Shown here piece by piece: positions 35,001 through 43,057 of a DNA stretch of 64,000 nt (within the stretch, counting starts at the first letter, position 1; the number at the start of each line of letters is the position of its first letter). Under the pieces are notes generated by a model that worked only from the letters and a program-made list of their open reading frames with translations, was not told the DNA's origin and did not search any database. Source of the stretch: Leisingera daeponensis DSM 23529. GTDB taxonomy: Bacteria; Pseudomonadota; Alphaproteobacteria; Rhodobacterales; Rhodobacteraceae. A program made the position numbers and the translations under genes. The stretch lies in the NCBI RefSeq assembly GCF_000473145.1, contig NZ_KI421502.1:102318-166317 (forward strand), read 5' to 3'.

Positions 35001-35636
35001 CTTTCGGTATTTCTTCAGCAGCCCAAGGAAGCCGAGCCAGGCCGCATTGTCTGCCTCCGCGTCACTTTCCTGGGTGGTGTAGCGCCCAGCGGTGTCGATC
35101 AACACCGCGTCATTGGTGAACCACCAGTCGCAGTTGCGGGTGCCGCCAACGCCGCCAATCGCGGCCTTGCCCAGTTTCTCGGCCAGCGGGAACTGCAGGC
35201 CGGAATTCACAATCGCCGTGGTCTTGCCCGCACCCGGCGGGCCGATCATGATGTACCAGGGCAGATCGTTCAGGTGGCGGCGGCCGCCCTTGGACTTGCG
35301 AAGCTCTTTCATCGCGTCCTTGAACTTGCCGCGCAGCTCGCCGATTTCCTCGGACAGCACATCATCTTCCGAGGTATCCGCCGCCTCCGCCATCTCCTCG
35401 GTCATTTCCTTGTCCTTGCGGCGGCGGCGCCAGAAGATAAGGCCGATGATGATGAAATACAGCAGGAAGATCACGCCGATCGCGATCAGCCGCGCCATCA
35501 CCCCGTCAAACGGGCGCCAGTCGGCGCTGCCGATGAACGGCGCAAAGAACCACACGCAGGCTGACAGCACCGCGGCCAGGATCAGCAGGACGGTGTAGAT
35601 CGACCGGAACAGGGGAATGATATAGCGGCGGATCAT
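32064..35636 (-). CDS. tssM: T6SS membrane complex protein TssM (IcmF)
   Basis: The 1190-residue protein is full length for TssM. It has two N-terminal membrane helices (within residues 1-65), a cytoplasmic ATPase-like domain with Walker A IGPPGAGKTTAIVNSG (about 130-145), a third helix (about 445-465), and a large periplasmic domain ending in a beta-rich C-terminus that docks TssJ in canonical systems. No tssJ lipoprotein gene is present in the window, and the OmpA-domain proteins may replace it. It is coupled to tssL (ATGA) and tagF. Confidence 0.95.
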   Translation of the reverse strand: MIRRYIIPLFRSIYTVLLILAAVLSACVWFFAPFIGSADWRPFDGVMARLIAIGVIFLLYFIIIGLIFWRRRRKDKEMTEEMAEAADTSEDDVLSEEIGELRGKFKDAMKELRKSKGGRRHLNDLPWYIMIGPPGAGKTTAIVNSGLQFPLAEKLGKAAIGGVGGTRNCDWWFTNDAVLIDTAGRYTTQESDAEADNAAWLGFLGLLKKYRKRQPINGAIVAISLSDLSLQDEITQKSHAAAVRHRLEELREKLGVRFPVYVLFTKADLIAGFQEFHDNLGKEEREQVWGFTLPLPKGKKEEPPIAAFDQEFGLLLGQINAQLLEKMQTETDHQRRALIAGFPSQVASMRAVARDFLMEVFQDSRYAQRQMLRGVYFTSGTQEGTPIDRLMLGMAQTFGIGRQAIGSGLGTGRSFFLTRLFEGVMFPEAGLVSADDKVERRYRWTRRIAIAATVLVAIAMGALWVRSYLKNTDLIARADGQVSAYQAAAAELPPSPVGDTDLVPVVAALNNLRDTPGNPVLSDPEPERAMTYGLYQGEVIGTQAAQTYRAALNRRLLPRLLVRLEQQIEGNMNNPDTLYEALKIYLMLGLRGPMNPDLVKEWMRLDWENIAYPGIARTQLRADLMDHLTALLSQPMEEIALNGPLIEQAQNLLSEMPLAQRVYNGILNAQQATALPKWRITDVGGPSVKRVLVRSSGKPLNDGIEGIFTYDGFHNVFLPEAVSVAERVHREAWVLGEQSEAAQNEAVLLKLSRDVLDLYYNDYISRYDQMLGDIDIIPLESLSHAVEVTNVLSGPTSPIVNILTEVSNETRLNEDKSVLDAGSLAAGAQQVAAIESRSNLSIQGQILLEALVNSAANAPGEAAKPPGAYVQERFQWLYDLVNRPEGQPSQLDDLMGQLQLVYQELNKMSFSGVATGGESGQALLQFQQTASRMGGPLPRWATQISAGSSGITSEGTRASINARWQSAVLPFCEQALANRYPFNRSARADVAMADFAKLFAPDGMIDSFFNEHLMKYVDTRSRPWTWKRVNDVDLGISPAVLQQMQYAAEIKEAFFADGPQPAVNFQITVNALDPKAKEVLLEIDGTKVAYNHRSGAPTPVAVTWPGSVGLARLTLLPQKKDSENVLSRDGPWAWFRLLDAAEVRRTNVSDRRRVNFRVGGRLALFELQSGSVINPFALPAMAKFSCPKSM

Positions 35637-37057
35637 CCTTGAACCTCCTGAACCAGCAGGATTTCGATCCTGCGGTTCTTGGCCCGCCCGTCGCGGGTGC
35701 TGTTGTCTGCAATCGGTTCCTTGTCGGCGCGGCCCTCCGCCGACAGCCGGTCCGGATCGGTCATCACATTGGCCATGCCCGCCATCACCGATTTTGCCCG
35801 CGCCAGCGACAGCGCCATGTTCGAGGGGAACCGCGAGGAACGGATCGGCACGTTGTCGGAATGCCCTGCCACGATGATCTTGCCCTTTTCGTCATTCAGC
35901 GCCTCGGCCACCCGGTTTACCGGATTGCGGAACGCCTTGCTCAACTGGTCAGAGCCGGAGCCGAACATGCCCGATCCGGTCAGCCGGATGATGAGCGTGT
36001 TGCCCTTCTGGAAGACCTGCACGATGCCTTCCTTAATCTCCGGCTCCAGGAAGCCCGCAACCTTGGCGACCTGCTCCTCGGTGGTCGGGGTCAGCGGCGG
36101 CGGCGGCGGCGGAGCGCGCCGTTCCAGCTGTGCCTTGGGACCAGCGTCAACAATCGACAGCTGCCCCACCACATTCTCGGTCTTGTTCGACAGCATCCAG
36201 CTGAGGCCGATGAACTGCAGCGCCAGCACCGCAGCGGTGGCCGCCAGTGTGATCCAGACCAGCCGCCAGACCGACAGCGCCTTGAAGGGTTTGACGATGC
36301 CTTCCCAATGCGGCGACAGATCACGCTCTACAGGCCCGCGCTGGTTGCGGATGATCCGGGCCAGCGCTCCGCGGATCTGCAGATGCTTCTCGGAGCCGCC
36401 CTGCTCCACCCGCAGACGGCCTTCAAACCCCAGCGACAGGCACATATAGAGGAATTCGAGCATGTCGATATTGGCGCCCGGCTCCTTCTCCAGCCGCGCC
36501 AGCAGGTCATAGAAGCGGTCGCCGCCCACCACCTCGCGGTGGAAGGTCGCCACCATCGACTGCAACCCCCAGGAGGACTGCCCGCCCCAGGGCGTGTTCA
36601 GCACCACATCGTCCAGCGTTGCGCACAGCGCATAGCGCGCGACCTTCACGGTCTGCGCGGCAATGCCCGCCTGCAAGGCGCGGTTCTCAAACGCGCGCAC
36701 CTCTGCCACCACGCTTTTGCGCAGCGCGTCCGGATCCATGTGCTGCGCCCGGTTGCGGATCCGGGAAATCAGCGCAAACAGGGTAGAGGCGCAGGCGGTC
36801 AGCTGGTTCATCCCCGTGAGCGCCATCTTCGGCGCCTTGGCCCCGCCCGCCGCAGCCTGCGGCCTCGGCGCTGCCGCCTGCGGCACGCCATAGGCATCCA
36901 GATCGGGATCAGCGGACTGCTGCGGCACTGGCTGGGTCTGCGGCGGCGTCTCTGGCTGCTGCAAGGGCGTGGCGCTGCGCCGCCCACCGGGGTTCGGCTT
37001 GATCACCGTCTTGTCGGTATCCCCCGGTTCGGCAAAGGGATCGTCATAATCAGCCAT
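35633..37057 (-). CDS. tssL: T6SS membrane protein TssL (DotU) with C-terminal OmpA domain
   Basis: The 474-residue protein has a proline-rich N-terminus, a DotU cytoplasmic helical domain (about 85-255), one membrane helix (about 275-297, ITLAATAAVLALQFIGLSWM) and a periplasmic OmpA domain (about 360-474) with VAGHSDNVPI and GRAKNRRIEILLV. It is the evolved TssL type, in which the peptidoglycan anchor is fused on. With TssM and TssK it forms the docking complex for the baseplate. Confidence 0.95.
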   Translation of the reverse strand: MADYDDPFAEPGDTDKTVIKPNPGGRRSATPLQQPETPPQTQPVPQQSADPDLDAYGVPQAAAPRPQAAAGGAKAPKMALTGMNQLTACASTLFALISRIRNRAQHMDPDALRKSVVAEVRAFENRALQAGIAAQTVKVARYALCATLDDVVLNTPWGGQSSWGLQSMVATFHREVVGGDRFYDLLARLEKEPGANIDMLEFLYMCLSLGFEGRLRVEQGGSEKHLQIRGALARIIRNQRGPVERDLSPHWEGIVKPFKALSVWRLVWITLAATAAVLALQFIGLSWMLSNKTENVVGQLSIVDAGPKAQLERRAPPPPPPLTPTTEEQVAKVAGFLEPEIKEGIVQVFQKGNTLIIRLTGSGMFGSGSDQLSKAFRNPVNRVAEALNDEKGKIIVAGHSDNVPIRSSRFPSNMALSLARAKSVMAGMANVMTDPDRLSAEGRADKEPIADNSTRDGRAKNRRIEILLVQEVQG

Positions 37058-37071
37058 CTCAGCGCCTTCCC

Positions 37072-38412
37072 TTATGCATTACGGATCGCCCAAAGCTCCA
37101 TCTTGAGCCCCGGATACTGGCCCGACACATGCACCGCGATCCCGCCGGAAGTGGTCATCTTGCGCCAATAGGGGCTGTCCGCATCCATCTCGAAATAGAC
37201 CACGCCGGAATGATAGGGGATCTGCCGCGGCGCCACCGGAAGCGGGCGCAGGGTGATCCCCGGCAGCGCCGAGTTCACCAGCTGGCGGATTTCCTCGACG
37301 GGTCCGATCTTGGCCTGACCGGCAAAATGCTTGCGCACGTCCTCGGCCGGGATGTCGGCGCTGACCGCCAGCACAAAACCGGCATTGCCCAAAAGCTTGC
37401 GGTCGGCAATGACGCCGACCGAGATGCCGTATTTGCGCGCTTCCAGCTTGATCGGGATCGCGGTCTGTTCCAGCACCGAGCTCAGATACTGGCGCAGCAC
37501 CCGGATCACCGGCGCAAAGCAGGCGACCAGGTTGTCATGGGTATAGGGCGGAAACTCCGGCGCCTGTTTGTCTGCCGACATGAACACCGACAGCTCCCCC
37601 GCCAGCCCGGCGCACAGGGTGAACAGGCGTTCAGGGTGCAGGTTCTCGATATTGCGCAGATGGCGCACCTGCGGCAACAGCCGGTTCACCACCGTCAGCA
37701 GCATGAAATCCGCCACATCCGCCACCCCGCGGGCGCCGCCTGCCTCGGACAGGCGGCCTGCCAGCGCCTCCATCCGGTGCGCCAGAAGCCCTTCCAGCTC
37801 CCGCAGGAAACCGTTCAGCGCAGGGGCCGCGCGCACATCCAGGCAGGAGGGGATAAAGGCCTGGTCCAGCACGATCTCCTTGTCCGCGCGCACCTCGATG
37901 ATGCGCGCCACCGGAATTGCCAGCAGGTCGGCCAGATCATCCACCTCCAGCGCAAACTGCAGGCGCATCTTGCCCACGTCCAGCTGCACCGGCTTGCGCT
38001 CGGCCGAGGTCACGTCGGTCACTTCCTGCGTGTCCGGACGCAAACGGCTGGCGGAGCGTTCGGCGCCGCTCAGGTCAACCTCGACCGCTCCCTGGCGCCG
38101 CTGCGGCACGGTCATGTAGACGATGCAGTCCTTGACCGTGGTCGGCACCTCCAGCGCCGGCGGATGCGGATCCGCCATCGGCACCCGGAACACCGTGCCG
38201 TCATGGGTCAGCCCCTGGCAGGACTTGACCGCAAACTGGCCGATCTTCAGCGCTTCGTGGTCAATCTCCAGCCCGTTCACACCCCAGGCATAAGGGCTGA
38301 GCCGCCGCGCCAGACCGGCCACCAGCGCCTCGTTGTAACGGTCGGACTGCTGGAAGTGATGCGGCTGCAAAAACAGCCCCTCCGTCCAAAGTACCTTGCT
38401 GTCCCAGGACAC
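37072..38412 (-). CDS. tssK: T6SS baseplate protein TssK
   Basis: The 446-residue protein starts MSWDSKVLWTEGLFLQPHHFQQSDRYNEAL, the hallmark of TssK, and has the typical length. It links the baseplate (TssEFG-VgrG) to TssL and TssM. It precedes tssL by 14 bases. Confidence 0.96.
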   Translation of the reverse strand: MSWDSKVLWTEGLFLQPHHFQQSDRYNEALVAGLARRLSPYAWGVNGLEIDHEALKIGQFAVKSCQGLTHDGTVFRVPMADPHPPALEVPTTVKDCIVYMTVPQRRQGAVEVDLSGAERSASRLRPDTQEVTDVTSAERKPVQLDVGKMRLQFALEVDDLADLLAIPVARIIEVRADKEIVLDQAFIPSCLDVRAAPALNGFLRELEGLLAHRMEALAGRLSEAGGARGVADVADFMLLTVVNRLLPQVRHLRNIENLHPERLFTLCAGLAGELSVFMSADKQAPEFPPYTHDNLVACFAPVIRVLRQYLSSVLEQTAIPIKLEARKYGISVGVIADRKLLGNAGFVLAVSADIPAEDVRKHFAGQAKIGPVEEIRQLVNSALPGITLRPLPVAPRQIPYHSGVVYFEMDADSPYWRKMTTSGGIAVHVSGQYPGLKMELWAIRNA

Positions 38413-38459
38413 CGGGCTCTCCTCTTAACTTGCAGGCACGCGCCGGAGCGCGCCGCCAA

Positions 38460-39938
38460 TCATTCCTTCAGCCTGTCCAGCTGCTGCTTGTAAGCCCGCG
38501 CGAATTCGCGGCTGAACAGATCGTGAAAATCATTCTCAGCCTGGTCGGAAATCTCCGCATAAAGCTGCTCGTAAACGTCCCAGTACCGCGCCTTCTTGCC
38601 GCGCAGGAGGCCGCTGAAGCCGCCCTTGTCCTCGATCTGCGCTTCCAGCGCCTTGGGGTCGAGGCGTTTCAGAACGCCCTTCAGCGCCGCCTCCATGCCG
38701 GTGACCATCGCCACCTCATGCGCCTTGATGTCCTTCAGCGCCTCCTCGGCGGCGGTTTCCGGGCTGAGATAGCCCCTGGTCGCCGGGCGGACCATCGCCT
38801 CGATCGCCTGCTCCGGCGTGATCGAGAATTTCAGCGGATTGTTCCCGCCGGCCGAAATCATCGTCTGCTCGATGCGGAACTCCGACTTGATTGAGGTCCG
38901 CGTCATCAGGATTTCCCGCAAGCCCGCGACCAGCGTCCGCATCACCCGGCCCATGCGCGCCATGGTGCTGATGTGATCTTCCGGGCCGATGCTGATTTCG
39001 GCGCCTGCCCCGCTGAGAAAAGCTTCAATCGCCTCCTGTGCTCCGGCAGAGGGCAGCGCCCGGCTGCCCCCGTCCTGAGAGGGCGGAATTTCCGTTGGCG
39101 GCGCAGGCGGAACCTCCTGCGGCGGCGCCGGAGGCGGGGTTTCCTGGGGCGGCGCTTCTTGCGGCGGCTGCGAAGGCGGCACCTCCTGCGGCGGCGGCGG
39201 GACCTCGCGCGGCGGCTCGGGCTGCGGTTCCGGCTCATCCGGGCCGCCGATGCCGGACAGGAACTCGTCGTCCCAATCATCCGGGATCATGCTGGAATGC
39301 GCCGCAGGCGCGGCAAACCCGTCCGAGGCGGTGGGGTTGTGATTGGCCAGGCTGGCCCCCTCGCCTTCGCGCCCGTCGCTGGCTTTCTGGAAGAACGGAT
39401 CCTCCTCCTCGCCCAGCGGCGGCAGCAGTTCGTCTATCGGGTCAACCGGGTTGAGCTGCGCGGGCCCTTTCGGCCCTTCGCCCAGCAAATCATCCAGGAA
39501 ATCTCCGCCCGGGCCGCTTTCCTCAAACAAGTGCAGCGGATCGGGCGCATTGGCGGCGTTGCCGGGCGACACGGGCGCCTGCGCCGCGGGCGCCGCAATC
39601 AGGTCCCCGAGATCCATCAGATCGTCGCGGATTTCCACCACCAGCTCATAATTGCCGATGCACAGCACATCGCCGTTGTTGAGCGGTGTCGGCGTCCGGC
39701 CCAGCGGGATCTTGGAATAGTTCAGAAAGGTGCCGTTGGAGCTGAGGTCCACCACCACCACATTGCCGTTGTGATCCTCGATCACGCAGTGATTGCGCGA
39801 CAGCATCTGGTCCGGATCGGGCAGCACCAGGTCGCAGCTTGCCCCGCGCCCGACCGTCAGGCTTGGCCCCCGCATCGGAACAGGGGCCGCATCGCCGGGC
39901 ATCGCGCCCGAACTTTGGAATCTCAGTGTCACTCCCAT
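38460..39938 (-). CDS. tagH: T6SS-associated FHA-domain protein TagH
   Basis: The 492-residue protein has an N-terminal FHA phosphothreonine-binding domain (about 20-105: LTVGRGASCDLVLPD, LSRNHCVIE, DLSSNGTFLN). A long acidic, proline-rich middle contains many PPQE-type repeats (about 220-295), and a C-terminal helical TagH domain ends YKQQLDRLKE. PpkA phosphorylates such proteins and the phosphorylated form promotes assembly. The ATG at 39938 is used because MGVTLRFQSS starts the FHA fold; the open frame upstream covers the PAAR gene in another frame. Confidence 0.92.
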   Translation of the reverse strand: MGVTLRFQSSGAMPGDAAPVPMRGPSLTVGRGASCDLVLPDPDQMLSRNHCVIEDHNGNVVVVDLSSNGTFLNYSKIPLGRTPTPLNNGDVLCIGNYELVVEIRDDLMDLGDLIAAPAAQAPVSPGNAANAPDPLHLFEESGPGGDFLDDLLGEGPKGPAQLNPVDPIDELLPPLGEEEDPFFQKASDGREGEGASLANHNPTASDGFAAPAAHSSMIPDDWDDEFLSGIGGPDEPEPQPEPPREVPPPPQEVPPSQPPQEAPPQETPPPAPPQEVPPAPPTEIPPSQDGGSRALPSAGAQEAIEAFLSGAGAEISIGPEDHISTMARMGRVMRTLVAGLREILMTRTSIKSEFRIEQTMISAGGNNPLKFSITPEQAIEAMVRPATRGYLSPETAAEEALKDIKAHEVAMVTGMEAALKGVLKRLDPKALEAQIEDKGGFSGLLRGKKARYWDVYEQLYAEISDQAENDFHDLFSREFARAYKQQLDRLKE

Positions 39939-39946
39939 GCCTGGGC

Positions 39947-40246
39947 TTACCCTCCCACCAGTACGGTGACCTGCCCCATGGTGATCATCCCGCCGCACGC
40001 TGCCGTATCCAAGATGCGGGCGGCAGGCAGGCTGTTGATCAATACCGTTGCCGACCCTTTGACAATCGGGTGAGGCGGCGCCGCGGTGCACATGTCAGAC
40101 ACCCGCGCCGCAGGCAGGCCGCCTACGAGAACGGTGACCGCACAGGGCGGCAGGACCGGCGTCGGCACCGGCAGCACCGGCGGCGGCGGGGTGGAGGGCA
40201 GCATGCAGGCATGAAGATCCGTCACCCGGGCTTGTGGCATTCCCAT
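39947..40246 (-). CDS. PAAR-domain spike tip protein
   Basis: The 99-residue protein is a PAAR repeat protein (MGMPQARVTDLHAC; GLPAARVSDMCTAAPPHPIVKGSATVLINSLPAARILDTAACGG). It should cap the VgrG trimer as the sharp tip of the T6SS spike, and has no extra effector domain. It lies two genes after vgrG and eight bases before tagH. Confidence 0.95.
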   Translation of the reverse strand: MGMPQARVTDLHACMLPSTPPPPVLPVPTPVLPPCAVTVLVGGLPAARVSDMCTAAPPHPIVKGSATVLINSLPAARILDTAACGGMITMGQVTVLVGG

Positions 40247-40263
40247 CGGTTACATCCTCCCTG

Positions 40264-40872
40264 TCAGTCCTGCGCCGCGTGCTGCGGGACTTCGATCACC
40301 TGACCTTTGCCGCCGCGCGCGATATCCAGCGCGCGTTCCACCAGAACGCCGCCGTGTTCTTCAAACTTATCAGACAACTGACCCAAGGCCACCATATTCA
40401 TGGCAAAGGCGGCCGCCTCAGAGGCCCCTGCCGGGGCAGGATATTGATTCAATTCTCCGGGTCCCAGCGTTCCAGCGGCATAGAGCACCGCCAGCGCGCA
40501 ATTCACCGTGTCATCATCGACATAGGCATGATCCAGCGTGATCCGCGCCTTGTCGCGGTTTTCCTCGGTGGGCTCGAATACCCAAGCCTCGGAGGCTTTC
40601 AGCGCAGCCGGGTCCTTGTCCGACCGCGGCCCGATATAGTCCCGTGCGGCGAGGCAGGCCCACCACACCCGTTCCCGCGGCGGCAGCAGCACCGCCAACA
40701 CCCGCAGCAGATCGACCAGCGCGCCCTTGCGGTCCAGCTCCTCCAGCACCGTCCCGGCCTGCGCCGTCGGCGGCGCCTCCAGCGGCGTTTTCAGGATCAC
40801 GTTGGCCCGCGACAGCAGCTTGGCCACCGGATCGGCGGGCATCTTGACCAGCTTTTCAAATCTTCCCGGCAT
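40264..40872 (-). CDS. Unknown protein between vgrG and PAAR
   Basis: I do not recognise a named family. The 202-residue protein is mixed alpha/helical with no signal peptide or membrane helix. It contains VWWACLAARDYIGPRSD in the middle and an alanine-rich helical second half. Its position between VgrG and PAAR suggests an adaptor or chaperone that loads the spike, as DUF4123 or DUF1795 proteins do elsewhere, but it resembles neither. ATG 40872 with AGGTGG upstream is preferred over GTG 40881, which touches the vgrG stop. Confidence 0.7.
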   Translation of the reverse strand: MPGRFEKLVKMPADPVAKLLSRANVILKTPLEAPPTAQAGTVLEELDRKGALVDLLRVLAVLLPPRERVWWACLAARDYIGPRSDKDPAALKASEAWVFEPTEENRDKARITLDHAYVDDDTVNCALAVLYAAGTLGPGELNQYPAPAGASEAAAFAMNMVALGQLSDKFEEHGGVLVERALDIARGGKGQVIEVPQHAAQD

Positions 40873-40881
40873 CTGCACCAC

Positions 40882-42993
40882 CTAGTTGATCATCGTGAGG
40901 CCGCCCTTCAGGGTCAGCATGGCCTCGCCCTTCACGGTGGTCATCGGTGCCTTTGCCTCGACCATGCCGGTGCCTTCGATCTTGATCATCGGCCCCTTGA
41001 TGGTCACGCCGGAATTGTCGATCTTGACCTCTGAGGCCCCCACGGTCAGCTTGATCTCCTGGCCTGCGCTCATCGCGATCTTGCCCGCGGTCACATCCAC
41101 GGTCAGATTGCCCAGCGACACCGTCTCCGTATGGTTGCCCTGGGCGATGGTTTCGGTCAGGTTGCCGGTGTCGATGTCCAAGGTCATGTTGCCGGTCTGG
41201 ATGGTCTCCGACTTGTCGCCGGTCTCCACCACTTCGGTGCGGTCGCCCTGGTGCACGGTTTCCGTCATGTGCTGCTGGACGGTGAACACATAGCTCTTTT
41301 CATCGGCAGAGGTGACCTCCGGATCGGGCGCATCCAGGCCAACCGTCACCGTCGAGCGGTCCTTGACCAGCATCTGGTGATCCTTTTGCGCCTGCACCCG
41401 CATCAGTTCGCTGTCCTTCTTGTCGTCGAACATCAACTCGTTATAGCCGCCGCCGCCCTTGGAGGAGTTGGTCTTGATCCCCAGCTGGGTCTGATCGTCC
41501 GGGTAGGTATAGGGCGGCATCGTTTCAGCATTGTAAAGCATGCCCGTGCAGATCGGCCGGTCCGGGTTGCCATCCTCGAACTGGATCACCACCTCCTGCC
41601 CCATCCGCGGGATCGCGACCATGCCCCAGTTCTTGCCGGACCAGGGCGTCATCACCCGCACGAAGCAGGAGGAGGTTTCATTCTTCTGACCCTCGCGGTC
41701 CCAATGGAACTGGACCTTGATGCGCCCGTGCTCATCAGTCCAGATTTCCTCGCCGCTCTGGCCGACCACGGTTGCGGTTTGCAGCCCCTGCACCTCCGGC
41801 CAAGGGGTCACCAGCGGCGCCCGGAACTGTTCGGATTTCAGGATCGCACCGAAGGTCGAGGCATAGACATCATGCTCCATCTCCGCGGGCACATGCATGT
41901 TCTTTGCCTTCAGGTCCCGGCGCATCTCGCCTTTGGTTGCAGCCTTCTTCGTCTTCTGGCTTTCCCGCTCGCCATAATCCCAGGCCACCTTGATATGATG
42001 CTCCGCATCAATCACCAGGTACTCTTTGTTGTTCTCGCTCACCGGGTGCGCCTCCATGGTGAAGGTGCAGCCGGTCACCAGGGTCGGCACGCTGGACGCG
42101 CCGCGCCAGCGGAGGTGCTTGATCGCCTCCGCTTCCATCCGCACCCGCGCCAGCTTGGTGCCGAGCGTGGAATCCTTCCTGTAATGGCCTTGGTAGTCGT
42201 AGACCTCATAGTCCTTGTAGGAATGCTTGCCCTTCGCAATCGCCGAGGTCGCCTTGAGATCCGCAGACGGAGTCAGGAAATCGAAATCGTTCAGGGTGAC
42301 CTTGCCGCGGGTCACACACTCGTCCTTGGTCCACTCGGAGATATGCTCCTCCCGCCGCCGGTCGCTGTCGTCGCGGGCATGAAATTCCACGTTTGAGCCG
42401 CCGCTGATCGGGGGATGGCCGCTGATCCCGTCGCATAATATCAGCTTTTCGTGCGCGGTTTCGCCGACCGGGCTTTCGAAGTAATAATAGATCCCCTCTT
42501 CCTCCATCAGGCGGCACAGGAAATCGAAATCGCTTTCGCGGTACTGCAGGCAGTATTCGCGCTTGGTGTAAGTGTCGCTCAGCTTGTCCGTGAAATCGCC
42601 GAAGCCGTATTCGCTGAACAGCTGCTTGATGATCTCGACCGTGGTCTTTTCCTGATACACCCGCAGATCGCAGGTCCGCGTCAGCATCCAGAACCACGGC
42701 CGCACCTCGGCCACGTACATCTCGTACCCGTTGCGGAACCCCAGATGCTCGACCGAGACGCAGATGCCGTTGAACTGATGCTCCGTCTCCTGGCGCATCA
42801 CATGCACGTTCATCTGCTTGCCGACCAGGTCCTCCAGCTTGGGCTGGGCCTTGGTGGCGGCAAACTCGATTGTGGTCTCGGTCAGCTTGCTCAGCCCCTC
42901 GCGCACGATGGCCCGGCTCATCATCAGGCCGTCGGCGGAATAGGATCCCGACAGCCAGGCGAGGTCATCTTGATGGCCCTTGCTTACAACCAT
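40882..42993 (-). CDS. tssI: T6SS spike protein VgrG
   Basis: The 703-residue protein has the gp27/gp5-like VgrG core (ETEHQFNGICVSVEHLG; LCRLMEEEGIYYYFE; HGRIKVQFHWDREG; MTPWSGKNWGMVAIPRMGQEVVIQFEDGNPDRPICTG). A C-terminal beta-helix follows, with short repeats such as TGNMTLDIDTGNLTETIAQGN. There is no C-terminal enzyme domain, so it is a structural spike. A strong AAGGAGGAG site precedes ATG 42993. It lies 64 bases after the TssB/TssC fusion gene. Confidence 0.95.
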   Translation of the reverse strand: MVVSKGHQDDLAWLSGSYSADGLMMSRAIVREGLSKLTETTIEFAATKAQPKLEDLVGKQMNVHVMRQETEHQFNGICVSVEHLGFRNGYEMYVAEVRPWFWMLTRTCDLRVYQEKTTVEIIKQLFSEYGFGDFTDKLSDTYTKREYCLQYRESDFDFLCRLMEEEGIYYYFESPVGETAHEKLILCDGISGHPPISGGSNVEFHARDDSDRRREEHISEWTKDECVTRGKVTLNDFDFLTPSADLKATSAIAKGKHSYKDYEVYDYQGHYRKDSTLGTKLARVRMEAEAIKHLRWRGASSVPTLVTGCTFTMEAHPVSENNKEYLVIDAEHHIKVAWDYGERESQKTKKAATKGEMRRDLKAKNMHVPAEMEHDVYASTFGAILKSEQFRAPLVTPWPEVQGLQTATVVGQSGEEIWTDEHGRIKVQFHWDREGQKNETSSCFVRVMTPWSGKNWGMVAIPRMGQEVVIQFEDGNPDRPICTGMLYNAETMPPYTYPDDQTQLGIKTNSSKGGGGYNELMFDDKKDSELMRVQAQKDHQMLVKDRSTVTVGLDAPDPEVTSADEKSYVFTVQQHMTETVHQGDRTEVVETGDKSETIQTGNMTLDIDTGNLTETIAQGNHTETVSLGNLTVDVTAGKIAMSAGQEIKLTVGASEVKIDNSGVTIKGPMIKIEGTGMVEAKAPMTTVKGEAMLTLKGGLTMIN

Positions 42994-43057
42994 GTCTCCT
43001 CCTTTCCGCGACGGGAACGGGGCCGGTAATCGCCGGCAGTGTTCTCAAACATTCGCA

